A DNA stretch of 64,000 nt from Bradyrhizobium sp. URHD0069 (GTDB taxonomy: Bacteria > Pseudomonadota > Alphaproteobacteria > Rhizobiales > Xanthobacteraceae). Of this stretch, positions 52,480-61,379 are shown in pieces. Under the pieces are notes generated by a model. The model searched no databases. It was not told where the DNA came from and saw only the letters and a list, made by a program, of their open reading frames with translations. The DNA is taken from the NCBI RefSeq assembly GCF_000701345.1, contig NZ_KL370776.1, positions 5,321 to 69,320 on the forward strand. The letters run 5' to 3'. Every line of letters starts with the position of its first letter. The stretch's first letter is position 1. The translations under genes and the position numbers were made by a program.

Positions 52480-53316
52480 ATGCCGAGCCGTTTCTTATTC
52501 CTAGCGTTGGTGCTTGGTGTCAGCGCAGCCGTAACCAACTTTACACCAGCGGTCGCACAGGATCGATCGATCGTCGTGGCGTCGACAACATCGACGCAGG
52601 ATTCGGGGCTGTTCGGCTATCTGCTGCCGCTGTTCAAGGCCAAGGCGGGCATCGACGTAAAGGTGATCGCGCAAGGAACCGGGCAGGCGCTCGACACCGC
52701 GCGGCGCGGCGATGCCGACGTGGTGTTCGTCCACGCCAAGCCGCAGGAGGAGAAATTCCTCGCCGAAGGTTTTGGCATGAAGCGTTTTGACGTGATGTAC
52801 AACGACTTCGTGCTGATCGGGCCGAAGAGCGATCCGGCCGGCGTCAGGGGCAAGGACATCGAGACCGCGCTGAAAGCGATCCAGAGCAAGGCCGCGCCAT
52901 TCGTGTCGCGCGGCGACAAATCGGGCACCCACTCCGCCGAACTCGCGCTCTGGAAGCAGGCCGGTATCGATATCGCCACTGCGAAAGGCCCCTGGTATCG
53001 CGAGATCGGGCAGGGCATGGGCGCCGCGCTCAATACCGCTGCCGCGATGAATGGCTATGTGCTGGCCGACCGCGGCACCTGGATATCGTTCAAGAACCGC
53101 GGCGATCTAGAGATCGTCGTCGAAGGCGACAAGCGGCTGTTCAATCAATATGGCGTTATGCTCGTGAACCCCGAGAAGTTTCCCTCGGTGAAAAAAGAAC
53201 TCGGCCAGAGCTTTATCGATTGGCTCATTTCGGCGGAAGGCCAGGCTGCGATCGCCGGCTACAAGATCGATGGCCAGCAGCTGTTTTTCCCCAACGCCGA
53301 GAAGAAAGCTTCCTGA
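52480..53316 (+). CDS. tupA: tungstate-binding protein TupA
   Basis: 278 residues. Signal peptide (FLFLALVLGVSAAVTNFTPA, cleaved near VAQ), then the TupA signature VASTTSTQDSGLFGYLLPLF, in which TTSTQDSG binds the oxyanion, AQGTGQALDTARRGDADVVF, and VSRGDKSGTHSAELALWKQA. TupA proteins are very selective for tungstate over molybdate. It follows tupC by 22 nt with AGGAGAG upstream. Confidence 0.92.
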   Translation: MPSRFLFLALVLGVSAAVTNFTPAVAQDRSIVVASTTSTQDSGLFGYLLPLFKAKAGIDVKVIAQGTGQALDTARRGDADVVFVHAKPQEEKFLAEGFGMKRFDVMYNDFVLIGPKSDPAGVRGKDIETALKAIQSKAAPFVSRGDKSGTHSAELALWKQAGIDIATAKGPWYREIGQGMGAALNTAAAMNGYVLADRGTWISFKNRGDLEIVVEGDKRLFNQYGVMLVNPEKFPSVKKELGQSFIDWLISAEGQAAIAGYKIDGQQLFFPNAEKKAS

Positions 53317-53332
53317 CCGGTCAGGGGATCGA

Positions 53333-53623
53333 CTATTTGGGCGTCGTATCGGGCGGACAGTCTTTCTGCACCAACATCGGCTTGCCGTCGCTTTGAACCG
53401 TTGGTGCAGCCGAGCTCTTTTCGCCTTCAGCGTCAGGCAGGATGGCGCTTTTTTCCATCGCCATGGATGTGTCGGCCGCCTTGCCAGCGCTGCCAGTGGT
53501 CGTGTTTGATGGGGCATTGCAACCGGTCTCGGGCTTTTCGCTCGCGGGCGCGTTGCTCTGTGATAGCGCTGGTGTTGCGGCAAACAATCCTGCAATAGCT
53601 GCGGCGATGAAGCGACCGTGCAT
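53333..53623 (-). CDS. small exported hypothetical protein
   Basis: 96 residues: signal peptide MHGRFIAAAIAGLFAATPALS, then a Ser/Thr/Ala/Glu-rich low-complexity mature part with two Cys (TGCNAPS and QKDCPPD) that could pair. No family. It converges with tupA with a 17-nt gap. Confidence 0.6.
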   Translation of the reverse strand: MHGRFIAAAIAGLFAATPALSQSNAPASEKPETGCNAPSNTTTGSAGKAADTSMAMEKSAILPDAEGEKSSAAPTVQSDGKPMLVQKDCPPDTTPK

Positions 53624-53736
53624 TTTGAGCCTCTGTGCCAAAGGGTTAAGCGAATTGAATCCAAACGTTCGGGTGCCGCGATTGTTCCTGTCAGTCGGCT
53701 GCTTGCGCGGTGCCCTGTGATCCGGCACTCGACGCA

Positions 53737-54849
53737 ATGATTCAGCGTTTGAATATTGCGCTGACCCCGCTCGACGCCGCGCTCGCGGCGCTAGTGGATG
53801 GACTTGCCCCGGTGGCGCCGGTTGAGCTTCCGCTCACGGGTGCGTTGGGCTGCGTTGCCGCCGATATGCCGCCGCTCAAAGCCCGCCCGCCCTGCGACAT
53901 AGCCGCGGCCGATGGCTGGGCGTTACGCGCCCGCGATCTCGTCGGCGCGTCATCCTATTCACCGCTGCCATTGGCGACACCGCCGGTCTGGGTCGAAGCC
54001 GGCGACGCGATCCCCGAAGCGTGCGACTGTGTGGTCGATTCCGATTCCGTCGACGCGACAGGTCGGATGTTCCAGGTCTTGGCGGAAGCGATACCGGGGC
54101 AGGGTCTTCGCCGGATCGGCGGCGATATCGCCGAGGGTTCTGTCATCGCCTCCGGGCAGCGCATTCGCCCGCTCGATCTCTTGATCGCGCGGGCGGCGGG
54201 GTTGGAGAAGCTGAGTGTACGTCGGCCGTGCCTGCGCGTCGTCACTATTCCCGCTGCAACGGGCCATACGGCGACGGCACAGCTGATTTCAGAGAACGCG
54301 CGGGCGACGGGGGCCACTGTTGTCCTCGTCGAGGCCGAGGGGCGCGATGCGGCATCAATCGCGAGGGCCGCGGAAACCGGCGCGTGCGACATGCTGGTCA
54401 CGGTCGGCGGCAGCGGCGTCGGCCGCACCGACGCGGCGATCGCCGCGTTGGCCCAGCGCGGCGAGGTTATCGCCCATGGCATCGCGTTGCAGCCGGGCCG
54501 AACCTCTGCCGTCGCCAGGACTGGAAAAATTCCGGTCATCGCGCTGCCGGGCGCACCGGATCAGGCGCTCGCGGTGTGGTGGACGCTTGTGCTTCCCGTG
54601 CTGGACCGACTATCGTCGCTGCGGCCGCGACAGCCGATGACCCTGCCGCTGGCGCGCAAGATTGCCTCCAGCGTCGGCATCGCGGAAATCGTTCTGCTCG
54701 AAAAAATCGAGCAGGCGTGGATGCCGCTCTCTATCGGCGATATGCCGCTCGAGACAATCGCCTGCGCCGATGCCTGGATTGTAGTCCCCGGCGGCAGCGA
54801 AGGTTTTGCTGCGGGCACGCCGGTCGATGCCTATATGTTGCGGGACTGA
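53737..54849 (+). CDS. divergent MoeA-like protein lacking key motifs
   Basis: About 370 residues with the MoeA domain order, but motifs are altered: KARPPCDIAAADGWALRA keeps the DG of the substrate loop, while the STGDEL motif is replaced by VTIPAATGHTATAQL, and TTGGVSxG by VTVGGSGVGRTDAAIAA; the GNP of LPGNP becomes LPGAPDQA. These sites bind metal and MPT-AMP in MoeA, so catalytic metal insertion is doubtful. It is followed after one base by a MoeA-PBP fusion; the pair may form a heteromer. A GTG at 53710 is an alternative start. Confidence 0.72.
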   Translation: MIQRLNIALTPLDAALAALVDGLAPVAPVELPLTGALGCVAADMPPLKARPPCDIAAADGWALRARDLVGASSYSPLPLATPPVWVEAGDAIPEACDCVVDSDSVDATGRMFQVLAEAIPGQGLRRIGGDIAEGSVIASGQRIRPLDLLIARAAGLEKLSVRRPCLRVVTIPAATGHTATAQLISENARATGATVVLVEAEGRDAASIARAAETGACDMLVTVGGSGVGRTDAAIAALAQRGEVIAHGIALQPGRTSAVARTGKIPVIALPGAPDQALAVWWTLVLPVLDRLSSLRPRQPMTLPLARKIASSVGIAEIVLLEKIEQAWMPLSIGDMPLETIACADAWIVVPGGSEGFAAGTPVDAYMLRD

Positions 54850-54850
54850 T

Positions 54851-56812
54851 ATGGCTTCCGACATGACCAATGCGCGTTCTCCCAAAGACCGTGGCAGCGT
54901 GGATCAGGACCAGTTCCTGACCATCCTCTCGCGCGAAGACGCCTCGGCGCGCTTCGAAGCCGCGCTGTTCCCGCGCGCGATCCCGAGCGAGCAGCGGCTG
55001 CTCTCCGACGCGCTCGGCTGCGCTCTGGCCGAGGATATCGTGGCGCCGATCGACGTGCCGCCGTTCGATCGTTCCAATGTCGACGGCTTTGCGGTGCGCT
55101 CCGCCGATCTGGCCTCCGCCACCGAAGCGACGCCGGTCCGCATCATGCTGAACGACGAAGTGATCGCCTGCGGCACCGCGCCGACGCGGCCGGTGCTGTC
55201 GGGCACCGCCACTTCCATCGCGACCGGCGGTCCGGTGCCGCGCGGCGCTGACGCCATCGTCATGGTCGAGCATACCCAACCGGCGGGACCGCGCGCGATC
55301 GAGATTCGCCGCGCCGCCTCGCCCGGGCAGTTCGTGTCCTATGCCGGTTCCGACATTGCGCGCGGCGAGGCGCTATTGCGCGCCGGCACCATGATCGGCT
55401 CGCGCGAGATCGGCATGTGTGCCGCCTGCGGGATCGCGCGAATTCCCGTGGCGCGCCGGCCGCGCGTTGCCGTGATCTCCACCGGCGACGAACTGGTTCA
55501 ACCGGGTCAGCCGCTGTGGCCTGCGGCCATCTACGACACCAATGGCGCGATCGTCGCATCGGCCGTGAACGAAAACGGCGGCGACGCGGTGTTTCTCGGC
55601 GCCATTGCCGACGACGAGGAACAGCTAGAGGCCGCGATGCGCAAGGCGCTCCAGGCCAGCGACATGCTGGTCCTGTCAGGCGGCACCTCGAAGGGCGCGG
55701 GCGACGTATCGCATCGCATCATCGCGCGGCTCGGCAAGCCAGGCATTATCGCCCATGGCGTCGCATTGAAACCGGGCAAGCCGCTGTGCCTTGCGGTCTG
55801 CGACGGCAAGCCGGTGGTGATCCTGCCGGGATTTCCGACTTCCGCGATGTTCACCTTCCACGACATGATCGTGCCGGTGCTGCGACGCATGGCCGGGCTG
55901 CCGCCGCGCTCCGATGCGAAGGTCACCGCTAAAGTGCCGGTGCGGATCGCCTCAGAACTCGGCCGCACCGAATTCGTCATGGTGTCGCTGGTCGAAGGCG
56001 ATCAGGGCCTGATCGCCTATCCCTCCGGCAAGGGCTCCGGCGCGATCACTTCGTTTGCACAGGCCGACGGCTTTTTGCGAATCGATGCGCTGGCCGATCA
56101 GATGCCGGCCGGCACCGAGGCCGAGGTCACGCTGTTCACGCCGCACGTGCGGGTGCCAGATCTCGTGATTGTCGGCAGTCACTGCACCGGGCTCGATCTG
56201 GTGACGGCGCCGCTGGCGCGCGCGGGTCTGTCGGTGCGCTCGATAGCGGTGGGCAGCCTCGGCGGGTTGGCGGCGGCGCGGCGCGGCGAGTGCGATTTCG
56301 CGCCGATCCATCTGTTTGATGAGGCGACCGAAAGCTACAACACACCATTCCTGATGGCCGGACTTGAACTGGTGCAGGGCTGGCGGCGGATGCAGGGTAT
56401 CGTGTTTCGTGTCGGCGACGCGCGTTTCGAAGGCTTGAATGCGCAGGACGCGGTGGCCGCGGCGCTCGCCGACGCCAGCTGCATTATGGTCAACCGCAAC
56501 CAGGGCGCTGGCACTCGCATCCTGATAGACCGGCTGCTTGGAGAAGCGCGTCCCGACGGTTACTGGAATCAGCCGCGCTCGCATAACGCGGTGGCCGCCG
56601 CCGTGGCGCAGCATCGCGCCGACTGGGGCCTGACCATCGCGCCGGTCGCGCATGCCGCCGGCCTGGGCTTTATTCCGCTGGCCGAAGAGCATTATGATTT
56701 CGCGCTGGTCACGGCACGAAAACAGCGCCCCGCCGTGCAGGCATTTCTCGAAGCGCTGGCGTCCGAGGAAAGCCGCGCCGCGCTTGAGCGGGCGGGATTC
56801 AGGCCGGCGTGA
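54851..56812 (+). CDS. MoeA fused to a periplasmic-binding-protein-like domain
   Basis: 653 residues. Residues 1-430: MoeA with SNVDGFAVRSADL, VISTGDELVQPGQ, LSGGTSKGAGDVSHRI and VILPGFPTSAMFTFHDM. Residues 435-650: PBP-like domain (LVIVGSHCTGLDLVTAPLAR, GIVFRVGDARFEGLNAQDAV, NRNQGAGTRILIDRLLGEAR, DWGLTIAPVAHAAGLGF). MoeA inserts molybdate or tungstate into adenylylated molybdopterin. The fused domain may hold the oxyanion or a cofactor intermediate. The ATG is one base after the preceding stop. Confidence 0.85.
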   Translation: MASDMTNARSPKDRGSVDQDQFLTILSREDASARFEAALFPRAIPSEQRLLSDALGCALAEDIVAPIDVPPFDRSNVDGFAVRSADLASATEATPVRIMLNDEVIACGTAPTRPVLSGTATSIATGGPVPRGADAIVMVEHTQPAGPRAIEIRRAASPGQFVSYAGSDIARGEALLRAGTMIGSREIGMCAACGIARIPVARRPRVAVISTGDELVQPGQPLWPAAIYDTNGAIVASAVNENGGDAVFLGAIADDEEQLEAAMRKALQASDMLVLSGGTSKGAGDVSHRIIARLGKPGIIAHGVALKPGKPLCLAVCDGKPVVILPGFPTSAMFTFHDMIVPVLRRMAGLPPRSDAKVTAKVPVRIASELGRTEFVMVSLVEGDQGLIAYPSGKGSGAITSFAQADGFLRIDALADQMPAGTEAEVTLFTPHVRVPDLVIVGSHCTGLDLVTAPLARAGLSVRSIAVGSLGGLAAARRGECDFAPIHLFDEATESYNTPFLMAGLELVQGWRRMQGIVFRVGDARFEGLNAQDAVAAALADASCIMVNRNQGAGTRILIDRLLGEARPDGYWNQPRSHNAVAAAVAQHRADWGLTIAPVAHAAGLGFIPLAEEHYDFALVTARKQRPAVQAFLEALASEESRAALERAGFRPA

Positions 56813-56855
56813 TCGTGCGTCAGCCCCATTGATCATCAAGAGCCGGCGTGGCCCG

Positions 56856-57593
56856 TCAATTGAATGCCATGCCACCGTTCAAAGCGATTGTTTGGCCGGT
56901 CATGTAGTCGTTTTCCAGAACCATTAGCACCGCCTTTGCTACTTCGTTTGGACACCCCATGCGACCAAGCGGGATATTGCGTGCCAGATCGGACCGGCCC
57001 CGCATCATGTCGGTTTCGATCAGCGAGGGCGCCACCGCATTGACCGTAATGCCTTCCTTGACCAGCCGCGCCGCATAGCCGCGAGTTAGACCCTCCATGC
57101 CGGCCTTTGAGGCGTTGTAGTGAACACCGATAGCGCCGGGGCCACGCGCGGCGCCCGACGAGATATTGACGATGCGGCCCCACTTGTTCGCGCGCATCGC
57201 CGGGAGCACGGCTTGTGTGCAGAGAAAAGCTGATTTCAGGTTCACCGCGATCGTCTGGTCGAAATCGCTTTCGGTCAGGTCATCAATGCCGCGCACCATT
57301 GCCGTGCCCGCGTTGTTGACGAGAATGTCGATCGGACCCAGCGCTAAGGCGACGTGATCAACCATTTTGGCGACGGCGGCAGCCTGCGATACGTCGGCTG
57401 CGATGGTCATCGCACGGCCACCGATTTCCTTGATCTTCGCTGCGACCGCCTCAGCTTCATCGGCGCGTTCGCGATAGTTGACCGCGACAGCGGCGCCGGT
57501 TTCGGCGAGCGCGGCGGCAATCGCCGCTCCGATGCCGCGAGACGCGCCTGTTACCAGCGCAATGTGGCCCGTCAAATCCGCTCTATTGGTCAT
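56856..57593 (-). CDS. SDR-family oxidoreductase (FabG-like)
   Basis: 245 residues, classical short-chain dehydrogenase: cofactor motif VTGASRGIGAAIAAAL, DILVNNAGTAMVRG, catalytic Ser in VNISSGAARGPG and YNASK (Tyr near 155, Lys near 159). Likely NAD(P)H-linked; substrate unknown, possibly an acyl-ACP-type ketone. It sits downstream of mobA on the same strand within the cofactor locus, which may be coincidental. Confidence 0.87.
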   Translation of the reverse strand: MTNRADLTGHIALVTGASRGIGAAIAAALAETGAAVAVNYRERADEAEAVAAKIKEIGGRAMTIAADVSQAAAVAKMVDHVALALGPIDILVNNAGTAMVRGIDDLTESDFDQTIAVNLKSAFLCTQAVLPAMRANKWGRIVNISSGAARGPGAIGVHYNASKAGMEGLTRGYAARLVKEGITVNAVAPSLIETDMMRGRSDLARNIPLGRMGCPNEVAKAVLMVLENDYMTGQTIALNGGMAFN

Positions 57594-57617
57594 GATCGAA
57601 GTCCCTGCTGCCGTGCT

Positions 57618-58247
57618 TCAACCTCCATCCAACGCCGCCAGCCGCTCCGCCTCCGCGATGTCGTCCATGGTATTGGCGTTGAAGAACGGATCGAGCGGCT
57701 CCACCGGCCACGTCACGGTCGCGAGCCGGTAACGCGCGGTCCAGCTGTCGATCTTGCGGATGTCTTCCACGACAAGCGCGTGGCGAAGCTCCTCGCGTAA
57801 GCCAACGCTCCACAATCCGATCACCGGATGCGATTGTCCGTCGGAGGCGGCGACCGCAAGCTGTGCGTTCTGTTCCGTGCGTGCGCGATGCAGGCGTGCG
57901 ACGAGATCGCGTGGCAGGAACGGACAGTCCGCAGCCCCGCTCAGCACCCAGGAGACGTCAGGCCGGTTGGCGGCGGTCCAGTCGAGGGCGGCGAGAATGC
58001 CGGCAAGCGGTCCCGGAAAATCTGCAACGGTATCGGCGATCACAGGCAGCCCGAACGCCGCGAAGCGTGCCGGATCACCATTGGCGTTGAGAATGAGCCC
58101 GTCGCATTGCGGCGTTAACCGCGCGATCACACGCTCAAGGATGGTGCGGCCGCCAATCTGGCGCATCGGCTTGTCGCCGCCACCCATTCGCCGCGCCAGG
58201 CCGCCGGCCAGCAATACAGCGGGTGTCGCCGGAAATTCACTCGTCAC
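57618..58247 (-). CDS. mobA: molybdenum cofactor guanylyltransferase MobA
   Basis: 209 residues from a GTG at 58247 that overlaps the fdhD stop codon by 11 nt. Nucleotidyltransferase motif VLLAGGLARRMGGGDKPM, GLPVIADTVADFPGPLAGIL, GAADCPFLP and an NANTMDD end. It transfers GMP to Mo/W-molybdopterin, giving the bis-MGD form needed by formate dehydrogenase. A longer frame to 58298 would lie inside fdhD and lacks family sequence. Confidence 0.88.
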   Translation of the reverse strand: MTSEFPATPAVLLAGGLARRMGGGDKPMRQIGGRTILERVIARLTPQCDGLILNANGDPARFAAFGLPVIADTVADFPGPLAGILAALDWTAANRPDVSWVLSGAADCPFLPRDLVARLHRARTEQNAQLAVAASDGQSHPVIGLWSVGLREELRHALVVEDIRKIDSWTARYRLATVTWPVEPLDPFFNANTMDDIAEAERLAALDGG

Positions 58248-59130
58248 GCTCGCCGCCCTTGCGCTTGTGGCGGGCAGATTCGTCTTCGACGAAAGCAAGG
58301 TTCTGATCGTAGATAATCCGCTCCTCTCCCGACAGCGCGATGAACCGCTTTCCCCGCGCGCGCCCGACCAGCGTCAACCCGACCTGCCGCGCCAGATCGA
58401 CGCCCCAGGCGGTGAAACCCGAACGCGAAACCAGGATGGGAATTCCCATCCGCACCGTCTTGATCACCATCTCGGAAGTCAGCCGTCCCGTGGTGTAGAG
58501 AATCTTGTCGGCGGGATCGACGCCGTGGCGATAGATCCAGCCTGCGATCTTGTCGACGGCATTATGGCGGCCGACGTCTTCGGTGTAGCAGATCGGCGTG
58601 CCTTCCTTGCACAGCACGCAGCCGTGGATCGCGCCAGCCTCGAGATAGAGCGATGGCATGGTATTGATTGCGTGCGTCATCTGATAGAGCCAGGACGTAC
58701 GCAGCTCCGCTTGCGGCAGCGCGACGCTTTCCACGGCTTCCAAGAGATCGCCGAACGCCGTTCCCTGCGCGCAGCCCGAAGTCTGCGTGCGCTTCTTCAG
58801 CTTCTGCTCGAAATTGGTGTGGTGCTCGGTGCGCACGACCACCACCTGCAAGTCGTCGTCATATTCGACCTCGGTGACAACGTCGTCGTATTTCAGCATG
58901 TTCTGGTTGAGTAGATAGCCGAGCGCGAGATATTCCGGGTAATCGCCGATCGTCATCATGGTGACGATCTCCTGCGCGTTCAGATAAAGCGTCAACGGCC
59001 GCTCCACCGGAACGTTGATCTCGACCGCTGCCCCGGTCTGGTCGGTCCCGGCGACACGTTCGGTCAACCGCGGATCTTGCGGATTCGGGAGGATCAGAGG
59101 GACGGGCGCTTTGTCGATCTTCATCATCAT
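58237..59130 (-). CDS. fdhD: formate dehydrogenase sulfurtransferase/accessory protein FdhD
   Basis: 297 residues. Family features: VERPLTLYLNAQEIVTMMTI, DYPEYLALGYLLNQNML, HGCVLCKEGTPICYTEDVGR followed by HNAVDKIAGW, TTGRLTSEMVIKTVRMGI and ILVSRSGFTAWGVDLAR. FdhD passes sulfur from a desulfurase to the bis-MGD metal. The flexible-loop motif, Cys-x-x-Cys in E. coli, reads SGCAQG here, keeping one Cys only. Several ATGs occur at the start; 59130 is used. Confidence 0.9.
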   Translation of the reverse strand: MMMKIDKAPVPLILPNPQDPRLTERVAGTDQTGAAVEINVPVERPLTLYLNAQEIVTMMTIGDYPEYLALGYLLNQNMLKYDDVVTEVEYDDDLQVVVVRTEHHTNFEQKLKKRTQTSGCAQGTAFGDLLEAVESVALPQAELRTSWLYQMTHAINTMPSLYLEAGAIHGCVLCKEGTPICYTEDVGRHNAVDKIAGWIYRHGVDPADKILYTTGRLTSEMVIKTVRMGIPILVSRSGFTAWGVDLARQVGLTLVGRARGKRFIALSGEERIIYDQNLAFVEDESARHKRKGGERDE

Positions 59131-59135
59131 TCGCA

Positions 59136-59161
59136 GGCTAGCATGACATTGCTTGCTAGCC
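59136..59161. promoter_or_regulatory. inverted repeat in the fdhD/mobB divergent region
   Basis: GGCTAGCA (59136-59143) and TGCTAGCC (59154-59161) with a 10-nt spacer, 6 nt upstream of the fdhD start. Candidate operator or leader hairpin. Confidence 0.5.
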
Positions 59162-59220
59162 GATATAAAGCACCTGAGGATAAAACATAGCCCGGTTCCG
59201 CCGGCGGCTCGGAGATTAGG

Positions 59221-59754
59221 ATGAAAGTGATTGGCCTGGCGGGATGGAGCGGGGCCGGCAAGACGACGCTGCTGACGCGCATCATTCCGCATCTACTAAA
59301 GCAAGACCTGCGCGTTTCCGTCATAAAGCACGCCCACCACAATTTCGATGTGGACGTGCCGGGTAAGGATTCCTGGGTGCATCGGCAGTCGGGCGCCACG
59401 GAAGTGCTGGTGTCCTCGGGCAAGCGATGGGCTTTGATGCATGAATTGCGCGGCGCCAGCGAGCCGAGGCTGCCGGACTTGCTGGCCAAGATGTCGCCGG
59501 TCGACCTTGTGATTGTCGAAGGATTTAAGTCCGAGCCGCATCGCAAGATCGAGGTGCACCGCGCCGCCAACGGCAAGGCGATGCTGTTTCCCGACGATCC
59601 CGGTATTGCCGGCATCGCGACCGACACGGCCGTTGAAACCACACTCCCCGTGGCCCATCTCGATGACATCCCCGCCATCGCCGCTATGATGCAGAAGTCC
59701 GCGATCTCGGTCGAAGACGTGCTGGCGCGACGCGTACCGAAACCTGAGTGGTGA
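59221..59754 (+). CDS. mobB: molybdopterin-guanine dinucleotide biosynthesis protein MobB
   Basis: 177 residues. P-loop GLAGWSGAGKTTLLTRIIPH, SVIKHAHHNFDVDVPGKDS, WVHRQSGATEVLVSSG and DLVIVEGFKSEPHRKIEVHR are MobB signatures. It binds GTP and assists MobA. Divergent from fdhD and one base upstream of moeA. Confidence 0.92.
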   Translation: MKVIGLAGWSGAGKTTLLTRIIPHLLKQDLRVSVIKHAHHNFDVDVPGKDSWVHRQSGATEVLVSSGKRWALMHELRGASEPRLPDLLAKMSPVDLVIVEGFKSEPHRKIEVHRAANGKAMLFPDDPGIAGIATDTAVETTLPVAHLDDIPAIAAMMQKSAISVEDVLARRVPKPEW

Positions 59755-59755
59755 A

Positions 59756-61009
59756 ATGGCTCAGTTGTCCGACGATTGCTTTGCCTTTGGCGGGCCGATG
59801 ATGTCGGTCGATGAAGCCGTCCACATCATCGCGGCGCGGGTAACCGCGGTGCATGAGACCGAAACGGTTTCGCTCGCGGAGGCCGATGGGCGCGTTCTTG
59901 CAAGCGATATTTCCGCTCCTCTGCCGCTGCCCCCCTTCACCAATTCCGCCGTCGATGGGTATGCCGTGCGCAGTGGCGATCTTCCGCAACAGGAAGCGGC
60001 GTTTCCCATCGCCGGGCGTGTTCAGGCCGGGGCGTCGGCGCGAGAGCCGATCAAGCCGGGTCACGCCATCAGAATCTTCACCGGGGCGCCGATGCCTGAT
60101 GGAGCCGACACGGTGTTCATGCAGGAAGATGTGCGTGTCGACGAGAACCACAGGGTTGTTCTCCCGGCCGGCTTGAAACCCGGCGCCAATGTACGGCCGG
60201 CCGGCGAAGATATTCCTGGTGGCTTTCCGGCGCTCAAATCAGGCCAGCGGCTGCGGCCGCAGGATGTCGCGCTGGCGGCTGCGTTCGGCCTGACGCGTGT
60301 CGCTGTGCGCAGGCGCATCCGCGTCGCGGTGTTCTCGACCGGCAACGAACTGGTATCGCCGGGGGCGCCGCGCGCCGCCGCGCAACAGTTCGATTCCAAT
60401 CGCTTCATGTTGATGGCGATGCTGGCGCGCCTTGGCTGCGAGGTCAGCGATCTCGGCATTTTGCGCGACGAACGCGCTTCGCTGGCTCGCGGCCTGAAGA
60501 AAGTCGCCGGCGACTACGACCTGATCCTGACCACCGGCGGCGTTTCGACCGGCGAAGAGGACCACGTCAAGGCTAGCGTCGAAGATATCGGGACCCTCGT
60601 GCTATGGCGGATAGCGATCAAGCCCGGACGTCCCGTCGCCATGGGAATTATCGGCGGCACACCCTTCATCGGATTACCGGGGAATCCGGTGGCGAGTTTT
60701 GTGACCTTTGTTCATGTGGTGCGGCCGACAGTTCTGGCGCTGGCAGGCGCCACACAACGGCCCCTGATTCCGATGCCGGTTCGCGCCGCTTTCGCCTACA
60801 AAAAGAAAATTGCCCGCCGTGAATATGTGCGGGTCAGTCTGCGTAAGACCGACGATGGGGTGCTCGAGGCGGTCAAATTTCCGCGTGAGGGCGCAGGATT
60901 GCTGTCGTCGCTGGTGGACACCGACGGACTGGTCGAGCTTGGCGAGGAAATCACGCAGGTCCAACCGGGCCAGACCGTTGGATTTTTGGCCTATGCGGAC
61001 CTCCTCTGA
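59756..61009 (+). CDS. moeA: molybdopterin molybdenumtransferase MoeA (canonical copy)
   Basis: 417 residues with intact motifs: LPPFTNSAVDGYAVRSGDLP, FTGAPMPDGADTVFMQED, VFSTGNELVSPG, TTGGVSTGEEDHVKASVED and FIGLPGNPVASFVTFVH. It ligates molybdate or tungstate to adenylylated molybdopterin. Third MoeA homologue of the locus and the only one close to the standard sequence and length. Overlapping-style spacing with mobB (one base) implies co-translation. Confidence 0.92.
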   Translation: MAQLSDDCFAFGGPMMSVDEAVHIIAARVTAVHETETVSLAEADGRVLASDISAPLPLPPFTNSAVDGYAVRSGDLPQQEAAFPIAGRVQAGASAREPIKPGHAIRIFTGAPMPDGADTVFMQEDVRVDENHRVVLPAGLKPGANVRPAGEDIPGGFPALKSGQRLRPQDVALAAAFGLTRVAVRRRIRVAVFSTGNELVSPGAPRAAAQQFDSNRFMLMAMLARLGCEVSDLGILRDERASLARGLKKVAGDYDLILTTGGVSTGEEDHVKASVEDIGTLVLWRIAIKPGRPVAMGIIGGTPFIGLPGNPVASFVTFVHVVRPTVLALAGATQRPLIPMPVRAAFAYKKKIARREYVRVSLRKTDDGVLEAVKFPREGAGLLSSLVDTDGLVELGEEITQVQPGQTVGFLAYADLL

Positions 61010-61069
61010 AAATCGCCGGTTTGGCGATGTCCGTTGACGAGGTGAGCCCGCTTCGCCATCTATGGGCGC

Positions 61070-61306
61070 ATGACCACGACGAAACTCGATCTCACCGGTC
61101 TCAAATGTCCGTTGCCTGCACTGAAGACCCGAAAGGCGCTGAAGGCCCTGACGCCTGGCGCCTTTTTGGAGGTTCACTGCACCGATCCCCTGTCGGTGAT
61201 CGATATCCCCAACCTGATCCGGGAAACCGGCGACAAGGTCGAGATCACTGAGCGCGCGGAGCATGGCATCGTGTTCCTGATCGAAAAAGTCGATGGAGCG
61301 GCGTGA
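61070..61306 (+). CDS. TusA/SirA-family sulfur carrier protein
   Basis: 78 residues: KLDLTGLKCPLPALKTRKAL with the CPxP-type active Cys, PGAFLEVHCTDPLSVIDIPN, and a GIVFLIEK strand. TusA proteins carry persulfide sulfur; beside fdhD and formate dehydrogenase it could deliver sulfur for cofactor sulfuration. The start at 61070 is the first residue of the family. Confidence 0.88.
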   Translation: MTTTKLDLTGLKCPLPALKTRKALKALTPGAFLEVHCTDPLSVIDIPNLIRETGDKVEITERAEHGIVFLIEKVDGAA

Positions 61307-61379
61307 GGCGCGCCCGGTGCGGTTCCTCTGGAATTTGCACCAAAAAGCCAGACCTACCTGCCGCGGCTTACTTTTTTCT

